Position numbers and translations under genes: made by a program
DNA from: Rhodococcus sp. OK302
GTDB lineage: Bacteria; Actinomycetota; Actinomycetes; Mycobacteriales; Mycobacteriaceae
Length of the DNA stretch: 64,000 nucleotides
NCBI RefSeq assembly: GCF_002245895.1
Contig: NZ_NPJZ01000001.1
Location: 1-64,000, forward strand
Direction of reading: 5' to 3'
Shown: positions 1 to 8,263 of the stretch, piece by piece
Layout of the letters: every line of letters starts with the position of its first letter
Numbering within the stretch: position 1 is the stretch's first letter
The notes under the pieces: generated by a model
Database searches by the model: none
The model's input: only the letters and a program-made list of their open reading frames with translations
What the model was told of the DNA's origin: nothing

Positions 1-2
1 TC

Positions 3-1238
3 GTCTACAGCGACTACCTCCAGACCGACAGCACGGGACAGATCGCGTCGTTGAACAACCAGATCCGTTCCGCTCAGCAGTACCGCCCTGACCTCACGGT
101 CTCGGCGGTGCGCCCTGCCACTGAACCCGGAGAGACAACGCGGGTCCTGTTCACGGATCCGTCACTCGGCGAATCCGAAAGGCTCGCAGTCTTCGTCGAC
201 CCGGTGATGGCCAAGCCCGTCGGCGAGTTGGCTGTGTACGGAAGCAGCAGTTCGCTGCCGGTCCGCACGTGGATTTCACAACTCCATCGCAATCTTCATC
301 TCGGCGAACCCGGTCGCCTCTACAGCGAGTTGGCTGCGTCATGGATGTGGGTCGTCGCCCTCGGCGGTGTCTACCTCTGGTTCCGTCGGTACCGCACCGC
401 CCGCAACGCGCGACTCCTCACAATGGATCGAACGTCCACCGGGCGCAGGCGAACCCTGAACTGGCATGGCGTCGTCGGCATCTGGATAGCCGTTGCCTTG
501 GTCTTTCTCTCGGCAACCGGTCTCACGTGGTCGACCTATGCCGGCGAAAACGTGACCAACCTACGGACAGCCCTGAGTTGGACCACTCCCTCGGTAGCCA
601 AGACCCTTGGCGACGCTCCCCCACCGGCTACGGGTGGGCACGAAGGCCACGGCACCGCTCCCGCTGCCGCCGGAATGATGACCGATACCAACGTCGGTCG
701 CGTCGACACCGTTCTCGGTATCGCGAGATACCACGGCATCACCGGCCCCGTCGAAGTGTCGATCCCCGCCAACGCCGAGACTGCCTTCACCGTCACCCAA
801 ACTCGTCAGCCTTGGGTGTTCAGCAACAACACCATCGCAATCGACGGGGCAACTCAGAAGGTTACCGACGAACTGTGGTTCTCGGATTGGCCTCTGGCAG
901 CAAAACTCTCGGCCTGGGGAATCCAACTACACATGGGGCTGTTGTTCGGCCTCGCCAACCAAATCGCCTTGGCGGCATTGGCTCTTGCACTGGTGAGCGT
1001 CGTAATTCGGGGTTACGTGATGTGGTGGCGCCGACGCCCCACCCGCGGGTCCGACTGGGCCGTGGGTAGCGCACCCGCTCGCGGCGGTATCCGCAACCTG
1101 TCGCCGTTCAGCATTGTTGCCCTGACGGCACTCACCGCACTGATCGGCTGGTTCGTCCCATTACTAGGGATCAGCCTGCTGGCCTTCCTGTTGATCGACA
1201 CATCTGTTGCGGCATTCAAACGTCGCGCGACCATCTGA
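3..1238 (+). CDS. PepSY-associated membrane protein, 5' end outside window
   Basis: The reading frame is open from the first bases of the window, so the start codon lies upstream; 411 residues are visible. It resembles PepSY-domain membrane proteins related to iron-siderophore or copper-linked reductases. Membrane segments are visible near residues 115 (WMWVVALGGVYLWF), 155 (VVGIWIAVALVFLSATG), 315 (ANQIALAALALALVSVV) and in the last 45 residues. A His/Gly-rich stretch (GGHEGHG) lies in an extracytoplasmic loop and could bind metal. It ends 26 bp before a PCu(A)C copper chaperone, which suggests an exported metal-handling operon. Family assignment is fairly firm; the precise role is inferred from neighbours. 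Confidence 0.8.
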   Translation, partial: VYSDYLQTDSTGQIASLNNQIRSAQQYRPDLTVSAVRPATEPGETTRVLFTDPSLGESERLAVFVDPVMAKPVGELAVYGSSSSLPVRTWISQLHRNLHLGEPGRLYSELAASWMWVVALGGVYLWFRRYRTARNARLLTMDRTSTGRRRTLNWHGVVGIWIAVALVFLSATGLTWSTYAGENVTNLRTALSWTTPSVAKTLGDAPPPATGGHEGHGTAPAAAGMMTDTNVGRVDTVLGIARYHGITGPVEVSIPANAETAFTVTQTRQPWVFSNNTIAIDGATQKVTDELWFSDWPLAAKLSAWGIQLHMGLLFGLANQIALAALALALVSVVIRGYVMWWRRRPTRGSDWAVGSAPARGGIRNLSPFSIVALTALTALIGWFVPLLGISLLAFLLIDTSVAAFKRRATI

Positions 1239-1264
1239 CCCTTCCTGAAAGTACGGAGATACAC

Positions 1265-1765
1265 ATGTCTGTTCGAACCAAGGTATTCGTAGTTGCCGCA
1301 TTGTCCGCAGCCCTGACCTTGACCGGTTGCTCTTCGAACTCCGAAAAAAAAACCGAGGCAGCACAATCCATCACGGTCCAGGACCAATGGATCAAGGCCG
1401 CACCCGAGATGATGAGTTCCGGATTTGCAGAACTCACCAATACCGGCGACACCGACGTCCGGCTGGTTGCGGCAACCAGTCCGGCATCCGCCCGCGTGGA
1501 ACTCCACGAAGTGGTTTCCGGGGACGGCGGAACGATGACCATGCGCCCTAAGGACGGTGGACTCCTGATCCCCGCCCACGGCACTGCCTCGCTGGCACCC
1601 GGCGCAGACCACCTGATGTTCATGGAACTTGCAGCGCCACTGTTGCCCGGCACCGAAACCGACGTCACTTTGGTCTTCGACGACGGTTCGAGCACCACAT
1701 TCAATGCCCAGATCCGCGATTTCTCCGGTAACCAGGAGAACTACGACCCCAATCACGGTGGCTGA
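1265..1765 (+). CDS. PCu(A)C-type copper chaperone lipoprotein
   Basis: A 166-residue exported protein. The N-terminus is a lipoprotein signal ending in the lipobox LTGC at about residue 20-24, so the mature protein should be anchored outside the membrane. The body matches the PCu(A)C (DUF461) fold, which binds Cu(I) through spaced His and Met. Visible candidates are ELHEV, MTM and HLMFME, the usual H-Xn-M-Xn-H-X2-M pattern. Family members deliver copper to periplasmic oxidases or buffer copper. The stop overlaps the GTG start of the peroxidase that follows, so the two are translationally coupled. A run of nine A residues at 1344-1352, just after the lipobox, is unusual for this GC-rich DNA. 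Confidence 0.85.
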   Translation: MSVRTKVFVVAALSAALTLTGCSSNSEKKTEAAQSITVQDQWIKAAPEMMSSGFAELTNTGDTDVRLVAATSPASARVELHEVVSGDGGTMTMRPKDGGLLIPAHGTASLAPGADHLMFMELAAPLLPGTETDVTLVFDDGSSTTFNAQIRDFSGNQENYDPNHGG

Positions 1766-2959
1766 GAACAGTAACCTGCGACTGAGCCGGCGGCGCCTTC
1801 TCGGAGGAGGCGCCGCCGCGCTCGCTGTCGCGGGAACCACTTGGGGTGCAACGTCACTGGCGCGGGCGGAGGAAACGCCGGCCGGCAAGAGGACGGTTCC
1901 GTTCCACGGCGTCCATCAAGCCGGGATCGCCACACCACCGCAGGCGCACGCCACCTTCATCGGCTTCGATCTGCGACCGGGGGTGGAACGCAGCGCTGTC
2001 GTCGGCATCATGAAAATGTGGTCGGCCGACGCGTCCCGTCTCACTGCCGGCGCACCCGCCCTGGCCGACACCGAGAAGGAACTGGCGCTCGATCCCGCCG
2101 GGTTGACGGTCACCGTCGGCTACGGCCCCGGACTGTTCACCAAGCTGGGATTACAAGAGCGGCAACCGGACTGGTTTACTCCCCTACCGTCGTACTCGAT
2201 CGACCGACTCGAAGATCGTTGGGGCGGCACCGATCTTCTACTCCAGATCTGTGCCGACGATCCGGTTACCATCGCCCACACTGTGCGAGTACTGACCAAG
2301 AATGTGCGCTCGTTGGCCACAATTCGCTGGACCCAGAAGGGGTTTCGCAACGCTCGGGGAACCACGCCCGAGGGCACGACCATGCGCAATCTCATGGGTC
2401 AGGTGGACGGAACGGTCAATCCTGCGCCCCGAACTACGGATTTTGATTCCCTGGTGTGGGACAACGGCACCGATCAACCCTGGCTAGCGGGCGGAACATC
2501 GTTGGTACTGCGCAGAATTCGCATGGAGATGGATACTTGGGACGAACTTGATCGACCGGGACGCGAACTGACGATGGGTCGAACATTGTCCAACGGTGCT
2601 CCGTTGACCGGCACCGACGAGTTCGACGAGGCCGATTTCACCGCGACCGACAAGTTCGGTATCCCGGTGATTCCGCCGGGATCACATATAGCCCGAGCCC
2701 ACCGCACTCACGAGAAGGAACAGTTCTTCCGTCGTGCATACAACTACGACGATCCCCCGAAGGCGAGCAGACCTCCAACTCGGGACTGATCTTCGCGGCA
2801 TTCCAGCGGAACATCGCGGCGCAGTATCTGCCAGTGCAGCAGCGGTTGAGCGACTTCGACGCGCTCAACGAGTGGACGACGCCCATCGGTTCGGCGGTTT
2901 ATCTGATTCCACCCGGCTGCGAAAAGGACGACTACCTCGGCAGTGGATTACTGAAGTAA
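1758..2959 (+). pseudogene. Tat-exported DyP-type peroxidase (EfeB-like), frameshifted near 3' end
   Basis: The GTG at 1758 overlaps the preceding stop and gives a twin-arginine signal (LSRRRLLGGGAAALAVAG), so this is the preferred start. The body is a dye-decolourising heme peroxidase: the GxxDG motif appears as GQVDG near residue 215 and the proximal His lies in SHIARAHR near residue 310. EfeB-type members oxidise phenolics or release iron from heme outside the cell. The frame breaks at a C5 run (2754-2758). As read, the protein ends at 2789 with 12 foreign residues. With one more C the frame continues through GLIFAAFQRNIAAQY to a stop at 2957-2959, giving the expected 400 aa. The lost tail is conserved, so the gene is either broken or mis-sequenced. 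Confidence 0.85.
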
Positions 2960-2960
2960 A

Positions 2961-2998
2961 AAGGTGGGCTTCGGAACAACAATTCCGGAGCCCACCTT
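2961..2998. terminator. Bidirectional hairpin terminator
   Basis: Arms of 15 bases at 2961-2975 and 2984-2998 pair with one mismatch around an 8-base loop. It lies directly after the restored stop of the DyP gene and just before the stop of the convergent gene, so it can serve both. Its position also supports 2957-2959 as the real end of the peroxidase gene. Confidence 0.8.
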
Positions 2999-3010
2999 GG
3001 TACATGCTTC

Positions 3011-4132
3011 TTACTTCTTGCGCGGTCCCGGCATTGCCGCGCCCGGACGAGCGGTGGTCAAGCGGGTAACCCAACCGCTGACCGGCCACTTCTTGAGTCC
3101 GACGTTGTGCGGGGTGATTTCGGTGCCGACGTACTTTGCCGCGAGATCCTCGTCGACGTCGCCGCTCCAGCGCCACAACATACTGCCGTCGGCGTTACGC
3201 GTGGACACGTCCCACGACTGTGCCCGGAAGGCGCCACGAATAATGCTGTCTGCGAACACGAGTACGGGAATTCCGGCCTCAGCCCGCACTGCTGCGCCGG
3301 CTGACCATTCTTGCCGCGCAAGTTCGTAGATCTCTTCGGCGGTGGCTCCGGCGCGAGCCGAACCCGGAACGTGCAGGACAACACTGGGCGTCGGCAATTC
3401 GGGTGCCGGATCAGCGGAGTACCGCAGGGCCAGCTCTTCGACGCGGGTTGCCCGCAGATCCTTGTCGGTAGCGTCGCCGGCAAGATTGGTCAATCCACCG
3501 CCGACCTCGCTGATGCGCAGTGCCTCGACGACGGCGTGAACAGCGATATCCGCCGTGCCCGACGTTCCCAGTGCACGCACGAGAACATAGTGCTCGACTG
3601 CGGACCCGGCATCGTAGATCTCACGGATCCGAGAAATCTTGGCTGCGGTGACAGCCGGATTTGCTTCGGCGGGACCGTCGGCACCTTCCAGATTTTCGAG
3701 CTCACCGAGCGCCTCGAAAACCGAAGCGAAAACCTGGTTTCCGGTGCCGTGACCGACGTGGAATACCTGATCGTTACGCGGGTCACGCAAAGCAAATAGA
3801 TACTCTCCCAAACGCTTTCCAACCTTCTCGGAGAACGGTTGCGGCGCAGGCTTGCGGACGATCACTTCGGTGGACAGAGTCCGCATCACTGCGAGACGGA
3901 GGGCATCCGGCACAGTTGCCGCACCTGCCGCACCGGAGAAGATAGCTGCCGACGCCGCGCTGATCGATGTGAAAGTACGACCCACCTGCTTCTCGAGCGA
4001 AGCGCAGATGGTGCCGACTGCGCTCAGTCGTGCGTCGAGAGTTCCTTCGCCCTCGGCGAGAAACTCTTTGATCAACGGCGCAACGAGCAGGGTGGGGCTG
4101 ATACCGCGCGGAACTGTCCAGACAATAGCCAT
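3011..4132 (-). CDS. Uncharacterised protein with LEM-3-like GIY-YIG nuclease domain
   Basis: A 373-residue cytoplasmic protein with no signal peptide. The middle part (about residues 108-215) reads like the LEM-3-type GIY-YIG endonuclease domain: GEYLFALRDPRNDQVFHVGHG, then ISRIREIYDAG, then VEALRI. The usual K of the YVGKG signature is H here, and the first Tyr is followed by LF rather than VY. The C-terminal part (about 270-360, with FADSIIRGAFRAQSW and YVGTEITPHNVG) resembles the partner domain seen in such proteins. The N-terminal about 100 residues are not recognised. Activity is uncertain because of the substitutions. It is transcribed toward the DyP gene and diverges from the SDR gene. 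Confidence 0.55.
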   Translation of the reverse strand: MAIVWTVPRGISPTLLVAPLIKEFLAEGEGTLDARLSAVGTICASLEKQVGRTFTSISAASAAIFSGAAGAATVPDALRLAVMRTLSTEVIVRKPAPQPFSEKVGKRLGEYLFALRDPRNDQVFHVGHGTGNQVFASVFEALGELENLEGADGPAEANPAVTAAKISRIREIYDAGSAVEHYVLVRALGTSGTADIAVHAVVEALRISEVGGGLTNLAGDATDKDLRATRVEELALRYSADPAPELPTPSVVLHVPGSARAGATAEEIYELARQEWSAGAAVRAEAGIPVLVFADSIIRGAFRAQSWDVSTRNADGSMLWRWSGDVDEDLAAKYVGTEITPHNVGLKKWPVSGWVTRLTTARPGAAMPGPRKK

Positions 4133-4248
4133 TCCACGAGACTAGGCGATCAGGGCCAAGCCCGAGGTCAGTCGCGCTTCAAAGTGGACAATTCCAGCCA
4201 GCGAGACACACGAACACTCGAGGGGTGGATCACACACAGAATCGAAGA

Positions 4249-5013
4249 ATGAGCAGATTCACAGGAAAAGTTGCCATTGTCACCGGCGGTTCACAGGGTA
4301 TGGGCGAGTCGACCGCACGTCTGTTGGCGTACGAAGGCGCGACGGTCGTCATCGGCGACGTTCTCGACGAGAAGGGCGCCGCTGTGGCGGCCGAGATCGG
4401 CGGCGTCTTCCACCATCTCGACGTCAGTAGCGAATCCGACTGGGCGAACCTCGTCGACGCGACAGTCTCCCAGTTCGGCACCGTGGACGTCCTGATCAAT
4501 AACGCGGGCATGCTCGCGTTTGCCGCGGTCGAGGACATCGACGTCGCTCAGGTCGAAAAGTTGTTCTCCGTCAACATCATCGGCGCAATGCTGGGAGCCA
4601 AGACCGTGGTTCCCGTCATGAAGAAGGCTGCGCGCGGCGTGATCGTCAACATCTCGTCCGTCGACGGTCTGCGCGGCGTGAACGGGCTGAGCGCGTACAC
4701 CGCGAGTAAATGGGCTGTTCGCGGGCTCACCAAGACGCAGGCTCTCGAACTCGGCCCCTCGGGCATCCGCGTGTGCTCGGTACACCCCGGTGGAGTCGAC
4801 ACAATGTTGGGCAACGCAGCCGGCAAGACGGGTGACGAACTCCAGAAGCCGTATGGCGCGGTTCCGCTGCGCCGGATCGGGCTCCCCGACGAGGTTGCAC
4901 GTGTAACAGCCTTCGTAGCCAGCGACGACGCAAGTTACATGTCCGGAGCTGAGATTGCCGTCGACGGCGGTTGGTCGGCCGGAACCTACTACCCCGGGTT
5001 GCCCGGCAGCTGA
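4249..5013 (+). CDS. Short-chain dehydrogenase/reductase (SDR)
   Basis: A classical SDR of 254 aa. The NAD(P)-binding TGGSQGMGES motif sits at about residues 12-20, NNAGM near 83, and the catalytic Ser (NISSVDG) and Tyr-x-x-x-Lys (YTASK) near 135-150. The C-terminus (GAEIAVDGGW) is typical. Family members oxidise or reduce alcohols, ketones or hydroxysteroids; the substrate cannot be read. The ATG at 4249 starts right before the Rossmann strand and is preferred over an in-frame GTG at 4225. It diverges from the GIY-YIG gene and precedes the DUF2797 gene by 54 bp. Confidence 0.85.
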   Translation: MSRFTGKVAIVTGGSQGMGESTARLLAYEGATVVIGDVLDEKGAAVAAEIGGVFHHLDVSSESDWANLVDATVSQFGTVDVLINNAGMLAFAAVEDIDVAQVEKLFSVNIIGAMLGAKTVVPVMKKAARGVIVNISSVDGLRGVNGLSAYTASKWAVRGLTKTQALELGPSGIRVCSVHPGGVDTMLGNAAGKTGDELQKPYGAVPLRRIGLPDEVARVTAFVASDDASYMSGAEIAVDGGWSAGTYYPGLPGS

Positions 5014-5067
5014 CGCACTAGAATCGGTGGTTCCCACACTCGATCGAAGGAACCGGCACCTCACATC

Positions 5068-5991
5068 ATGACTTTGCTCGTGCGCGGTATCGAATGGTCT
5101 GATCCGGCGGCCCCACGTATCCGCGTCGTCGACGACGGTACCGGCGAGACCACCTTCTTCACACACACGTCGGTGCTGCGTTTCTCGGTCGACGAAAAGC
5201 GTGGACGTCGGTGCCTCGGATGGCGCGATATGACGGCCGACGGACCCGGGCACTCTCCGTGTGATCGAAACGCAAAGGTGACCAGCGGGCGTCAGTGTGA
5301 TCGTTGCCGAAATCGTGAGGGCTTCACCACCGTGCACCAGGCCCATGTGAGTGGTGCGCACATTCATCCGAATGTGCGCACCTACCTCACGCAGCCGCAA
5401 TGGCTCTACATCGACATCTTCGCCGGCGGGCGAATGAAGGTGGGGACGGCGTCGCAGTTCCGCAAGTATCCGCGCGTCGCGGAACAAGGGGCCGCGGCGG
5501 CTGTCTATGTTGCCGGCTCCACTGACGGCTACAGCATTCGCGCTCTCGAAGCTGAAGTCTCCCAGCAGTTTCACCTCAGTCAGGCTATCCGTACGTCGCG
5601 CAAACTCGACGCCTTGACCAACCGAGTCGATACCGTCTCGCTACGCGACGAGCTGGCACAGTTCGTCTTGTCGAACCGAGAAGAGTTGGCCCACATCGGA
5701 TCCGGCGTCGACGGTATCGAGATCTTCGAGCAACCCGAAACCTGGACGCCGCCGGCCTGCTCGCAGATGGTTTTCGACGCCACACCCGCGATGGTCTATC
5801 CCCACACCTTCGAGACGGGCGAGCACTCGCTCTATCTCGAAGGGCTGACCGGGCCGGTGGCGCTCTTCCGCACCGACACCGACCCGGACTCCCCTCGCTT
5901 TGTCGCAGACATCTCAGCCTTGGTCGGACGCACGATTACGGTGGGCAATTTCGACTCACCCGGTGTCGCGATCCAAGAATCGCTGTTCTGA
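5068..5991 (+). CDS. DUF2797 domain protein
   Basis: A 307-residue protein of the DUF2797 family, of unknown function. Near residues 70-95 there is a cysteine cluster (CDRNAK...CDRCRNREGF) likely to hold zinc. Downstream, WLYIDIFAGGRMKVGTASQ followed by KYPRVAEQGA resembles a degenerate GIY-YIG-like core (YxxxF...KVG...R...QGA). No signal peptide or membrane segment is visible. It lies in the same orientation as the SDR gene. Family membership is fairly sure; the nuclease resemblance is inference. Confidence 0.7.
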   Translation: MTLLVRGIEWSDPAAPRIRVVDDGTGETTFFTHTSVLRFSVDEKRGRRCLGWRDMTADGPGHSPCDRNAKVTSGRQCDRCRNREGFTTVHQAHVSGAHIHPNVRTYLTQPQWLYIDIFAGGRMKVGTASQFRKYPRVAEQGAAAAVYVAGSTDGYSIRALEAEVSQQFHLSQAIRTSRKLDALTNRVDTVSLRDELAQFVLSNREELAHIGSGVDGIEIFEQPETWTPPACSQMVFDATPAMVYPHTFETGEHSLYLEGLTGPVALFRTDTDPDSPRFVADISALVGRTITVGNFDSPGVAIQESLF

Positions 5992-5992
5992 C

Positions 5993-6031
5993 CGCTAGAT
6001 ACGGAGTACTGCGTCGCTAGATACGGAGTAC
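5993..6031. repeat. 22-bp tandem duplication at the 3' end of the tetR gene
   Basis: The 17-mer CGCTAGATACGGAGTAC occurs at 5993-6009 and again at 6015-6031, a period of 22 bases. The second copy contains the stop codon of the minus-strand TetR gene. The duplication appears neutral because both copies end the frame the same way. Confidence 0.85.
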
Positions 6032-6619
6032 CGCGGCAGCGCAGTCGGCTAGTAACTGCCGCATCCGATCAGGCGTGAGTCCGCCACTCTGAAACAGCGT
6101 GGACTGGATTGCGCCAATCGAGGCATGGACGACGGCACGTGACTCGGCGTCGTCCAGGTCGTCACGGAGTTCGTCGACCAGGTGGACCCATTCCTCGAGA
6201 TAGAGGCGCTGTTTGCGACGTAGACGCCTCCGATCACCGTCAGGGAGGTTGTGAATCTCGTTGTGATAAACCTGCGCCAATTCACGTTTGCCGACAACAA
6301 ATTCGATCTGCCCGTCGATAAGGTCCTTCAACGCCTGCCGAAGGTCGGAAACCTCCGAGACGATCGTTTCTGCGTCGGCAAGCAATGCGTCGATGACTCC
6401 GTCGAAGAGTTCGACGAGCACGGCGGACTTGCTGTCGAAGTGTCGGTAGATTCCGGATCCGGTGATTCCGGCTGCGGCTCCGATATCGGCCATGGAGACC
6501 GAGTGAAACCCATTGCGAGCCACCAAATCTGCGGCTGATGCCAGAATCTTGTCGCGGCGCGCCGGATCCCGTGTCCGACCCGGCGAACCTGGTTCTGTCA
6601 CAGCGACCCCCGTTGCCAT
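6017..6619 (-). CDS. TetR-family regulator, last gene of the acyl-CoA carboxylase operon
   Basis: A 200-residue TetR protein. The helix-turn-helix lies at about residues 24-70 (ILASAADLVARNGFHSVSMADIGAAAGITGSGIYRHFDSK, read in parts), followed by an all-helical ligand domain. The start codon abuts the stop of the upstream ligase gene, so it is co-transcribed with the catabolic operon and is probably a self-regulating repressor. The likely target is the inverted repeat upstream of the first gene (18198-18229). The likely inducer is an acyl-CoA intermediate, as for many catabolic TetR proteins; this is inference. Confidence 0.85.
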   Translation of the reverse strand: MATGVAVTEPGSPGRTRDPARRDKILASAADLVARNGFHSVSMADIGAAAGITGSGIYRHFDSKSAVLVELFDGVIDALLADAETIVSEVSDLRQALKDLIDGQIEFVVGKRELAQVYHNEIHNLPDGDRRRLRRKQRLYLEEWVHLVDELRDDLDDAESRAVVHASIGAIQSTLFQSGGLTPDRMRQLLADCAAAVLRI

Positions 6620-8224
6620 CTACGCAGGACTGCTGTCATAGTGTCCGGTAAACCTTTCCCTGACCACATTCTTCTGGATCTTACCGGTCGAGGTCCGAGG
6701 CAACTCATCGACGAAGATCACCGACTTCGGCGCCTTGTACCGATCGATATGGTCCTTCACAGATTCGATCAGTGTCCCCTCGTCCACATCGGCGCCGGCC
6801 TTGCGCACTGCAACGACCGTAATCGCCTCACTCCACCGAGGGTGAGGGAGTCCAACCACGACGGCCTCGAGAATACCCGGCGCTACGTGCATGACTGCCT
6901 TCTCGACTTCCATCGAGGAGACGTTCTCGCCGCCGGTCTTGATCATGTCCTTGCTGCGGTCTGTGAACCACAGGATCCCGTCGGTATCGAAGTGGCCGAG
7001 GTCCCCTGAGTGGAACCAGCCGTACTCGAAGGCTGTCTCGGTGGCCTGCGGGTTGTCGAGGTACTCGGTCATCACGTGCGGTCCGCGGTAGACAATTTCA
7101 CCTTCGTCGCCCTGTGGTACCAGCGTGCCGTCGGGCGCCATGATGGCTACCTGGACGTTGGCCACCGGACTGCCGGCGGCACCGTTGTGGGTCAACTGAT
7201 GCTCCGGTCTGAAAATGGTTGCCGTCGGGCTCATCTCGGTCTGACCGAAGAGAAGGTAGAAGTCGCAGTCGAAAACCTCGATGCACCTTCGCAGTTGGCG
7301 CTCGGGCATGGGCGCCATGGCGTACAGAGCCCGTCGCAGACTCGACAGATCCGTACTCTCGATCGCCGGATGTTCGAGCATCTCGCGGTACATCATCGGC
7401 AGACCGAATATCTGTGTAATTCCCTCACTTTCGATCTGCTGTAGAAGCGCTCCCGCCTCGAAATTGCGGCGGATATACATCGTTGCGCCGACTGCAATTG
7501 CGGTGGTGCAGTGGCAGTTCAGTTGCGCCGTGTGGAACATCGGCATCATTGCAACAAATTTGTCGTTCGCATTGAACTGTCCTTCGAGCGCCATGGAAAG
7601 CGACTCGAGATAAACGGCAGTGTGGTTGCCTACGACGCCTTTCGGTGCGGCCGTGGTGCCGCTGGTGTAGAGGTACGTGATCGCGTCACGGTCGTCGACA
7701 AAGACCTCGGGTTCGGCGCTGGACTCCTGCTCGGAGAGTTCGGCAAACGTCAACTGCAAACGACCCTCTGCAATGACACCCGTAAATTCCACTGTGCCCG
7801 GTGCCATGATGACATCGGCGACGGCAGGGACTCCGGCAATCGCACCCGCAATCGCGTCGGCAAGCTGGTTCTCCACGACAATTCCGCGAGCCTTCGAATG
7901 GCCTAGTACGTATGCCATTTCGTGAGACTTCCATCCGAGATTCAACGGTACACACACAACCCCGATCTTGGCGCAGGCGTAGTACGTCACGAGGAACTCG
8001 ACGCTGTTGCCCGACGCCAAGGCCAATGCGTCGCCGCGTTCGTACCCGCGTGCCAGCAGGCCATGTGCGGTGCGGTTGACCCAACTGTTGAGTTCGCCGT
8101 AAGTAAACGTCTCGCCGTGATCGACAATCGCCACCGATTGGGGCGCTCTCCACGCGACTCTGGTCAGAGTGTCGCCGACATTGACACGATGAATCAGATT
8201 CAGAGCGGTATCGCTGACAGTCAT
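6620..8224 (-). CDS. Acyl-CoA synthetase / AMP-dependent acid-CoA ligase (first)
   Basis: A 534-residue member of the ANL adenylating superfamily, which activates a carboxylic acid to acyl-CoA using ATP. The P-loop-like motif YLYTSGTTAAPKG is near residue 180, FGQTEMSPT near 320, the YGWFHSGDLGHFDTDG region near 395-415, and the C-terminal catalytic Lys in RTSTGKIQKN near 520. The ATG at 8224 follows an AAGGTGGAAG ribosome site and is preferred to an in-frame GTG at 8233. It sits between the second ligase and the tetR in one operon and likely primes the same or a related acid. Substrate unknown. Confidence 0.88.
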   Translation of the reverse strand: MTVSDTALNLIHRVNVGDTLTRVAWRAPQSVAIVDHGETFTYGELNSWVNRTAHGLLARGYERGDALALASGNSVEFLVTYYACAKIGVVCVPLNLGWKSHEMAYVLGHSKARGIVVENQLADAIAGAIAGVPAVADVIMAPGTVEFTGVIAEGRLQLTFAELSEQESSAEPEVFVDDRDAITYLYTSGTTAAPKGVVGNHTAVYLESLSMALEGQFNANDKFVAMMPMFHTAQLNCHCTTAIAVGATMYIRRNFEAGALLQQIESEGITQIFGLPMMYREMLEHPAIESTDLSSLRRALYAMAPMPERQLRRCIEVFDCDFYLLFGQTEMSPTATIFRPEHQLTHNGAAGSPVANVQVAIMAPDGTLVPQGDEGEIVYRGPHVMTEYLDNPQATETAFEYGWFHSGDLGHFDTDGILWFTDRSKDMIKTGGENVSSMEVEKAVMHVAPGILEAVVVGLPHPRWSEAITVVAVRKAGADVDEGTLIESVKDHIDRYKAPKSVIFVDELPRTSTGKIQKNVVRERFTGHYDSSPA

Positions 8225-8263
8225 TTCTTCCACCTTCTGCGTTGTGTGGGTATTGCCGGAGAA

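Noticed and set aside
269..1069. Long open frame overlapping the PepSY gene
   Set aside because: Arg/His-rich translation without any family look, in the shadow of a clear membrane protein frame.
4291..5574. 427-codon minus frame over the SDR and DUF2797 genes
   Set aside because: It spans two well-supported plus-strand genes and its product is His/Arg/Val-rich with no motif; a GC-rich shadow.
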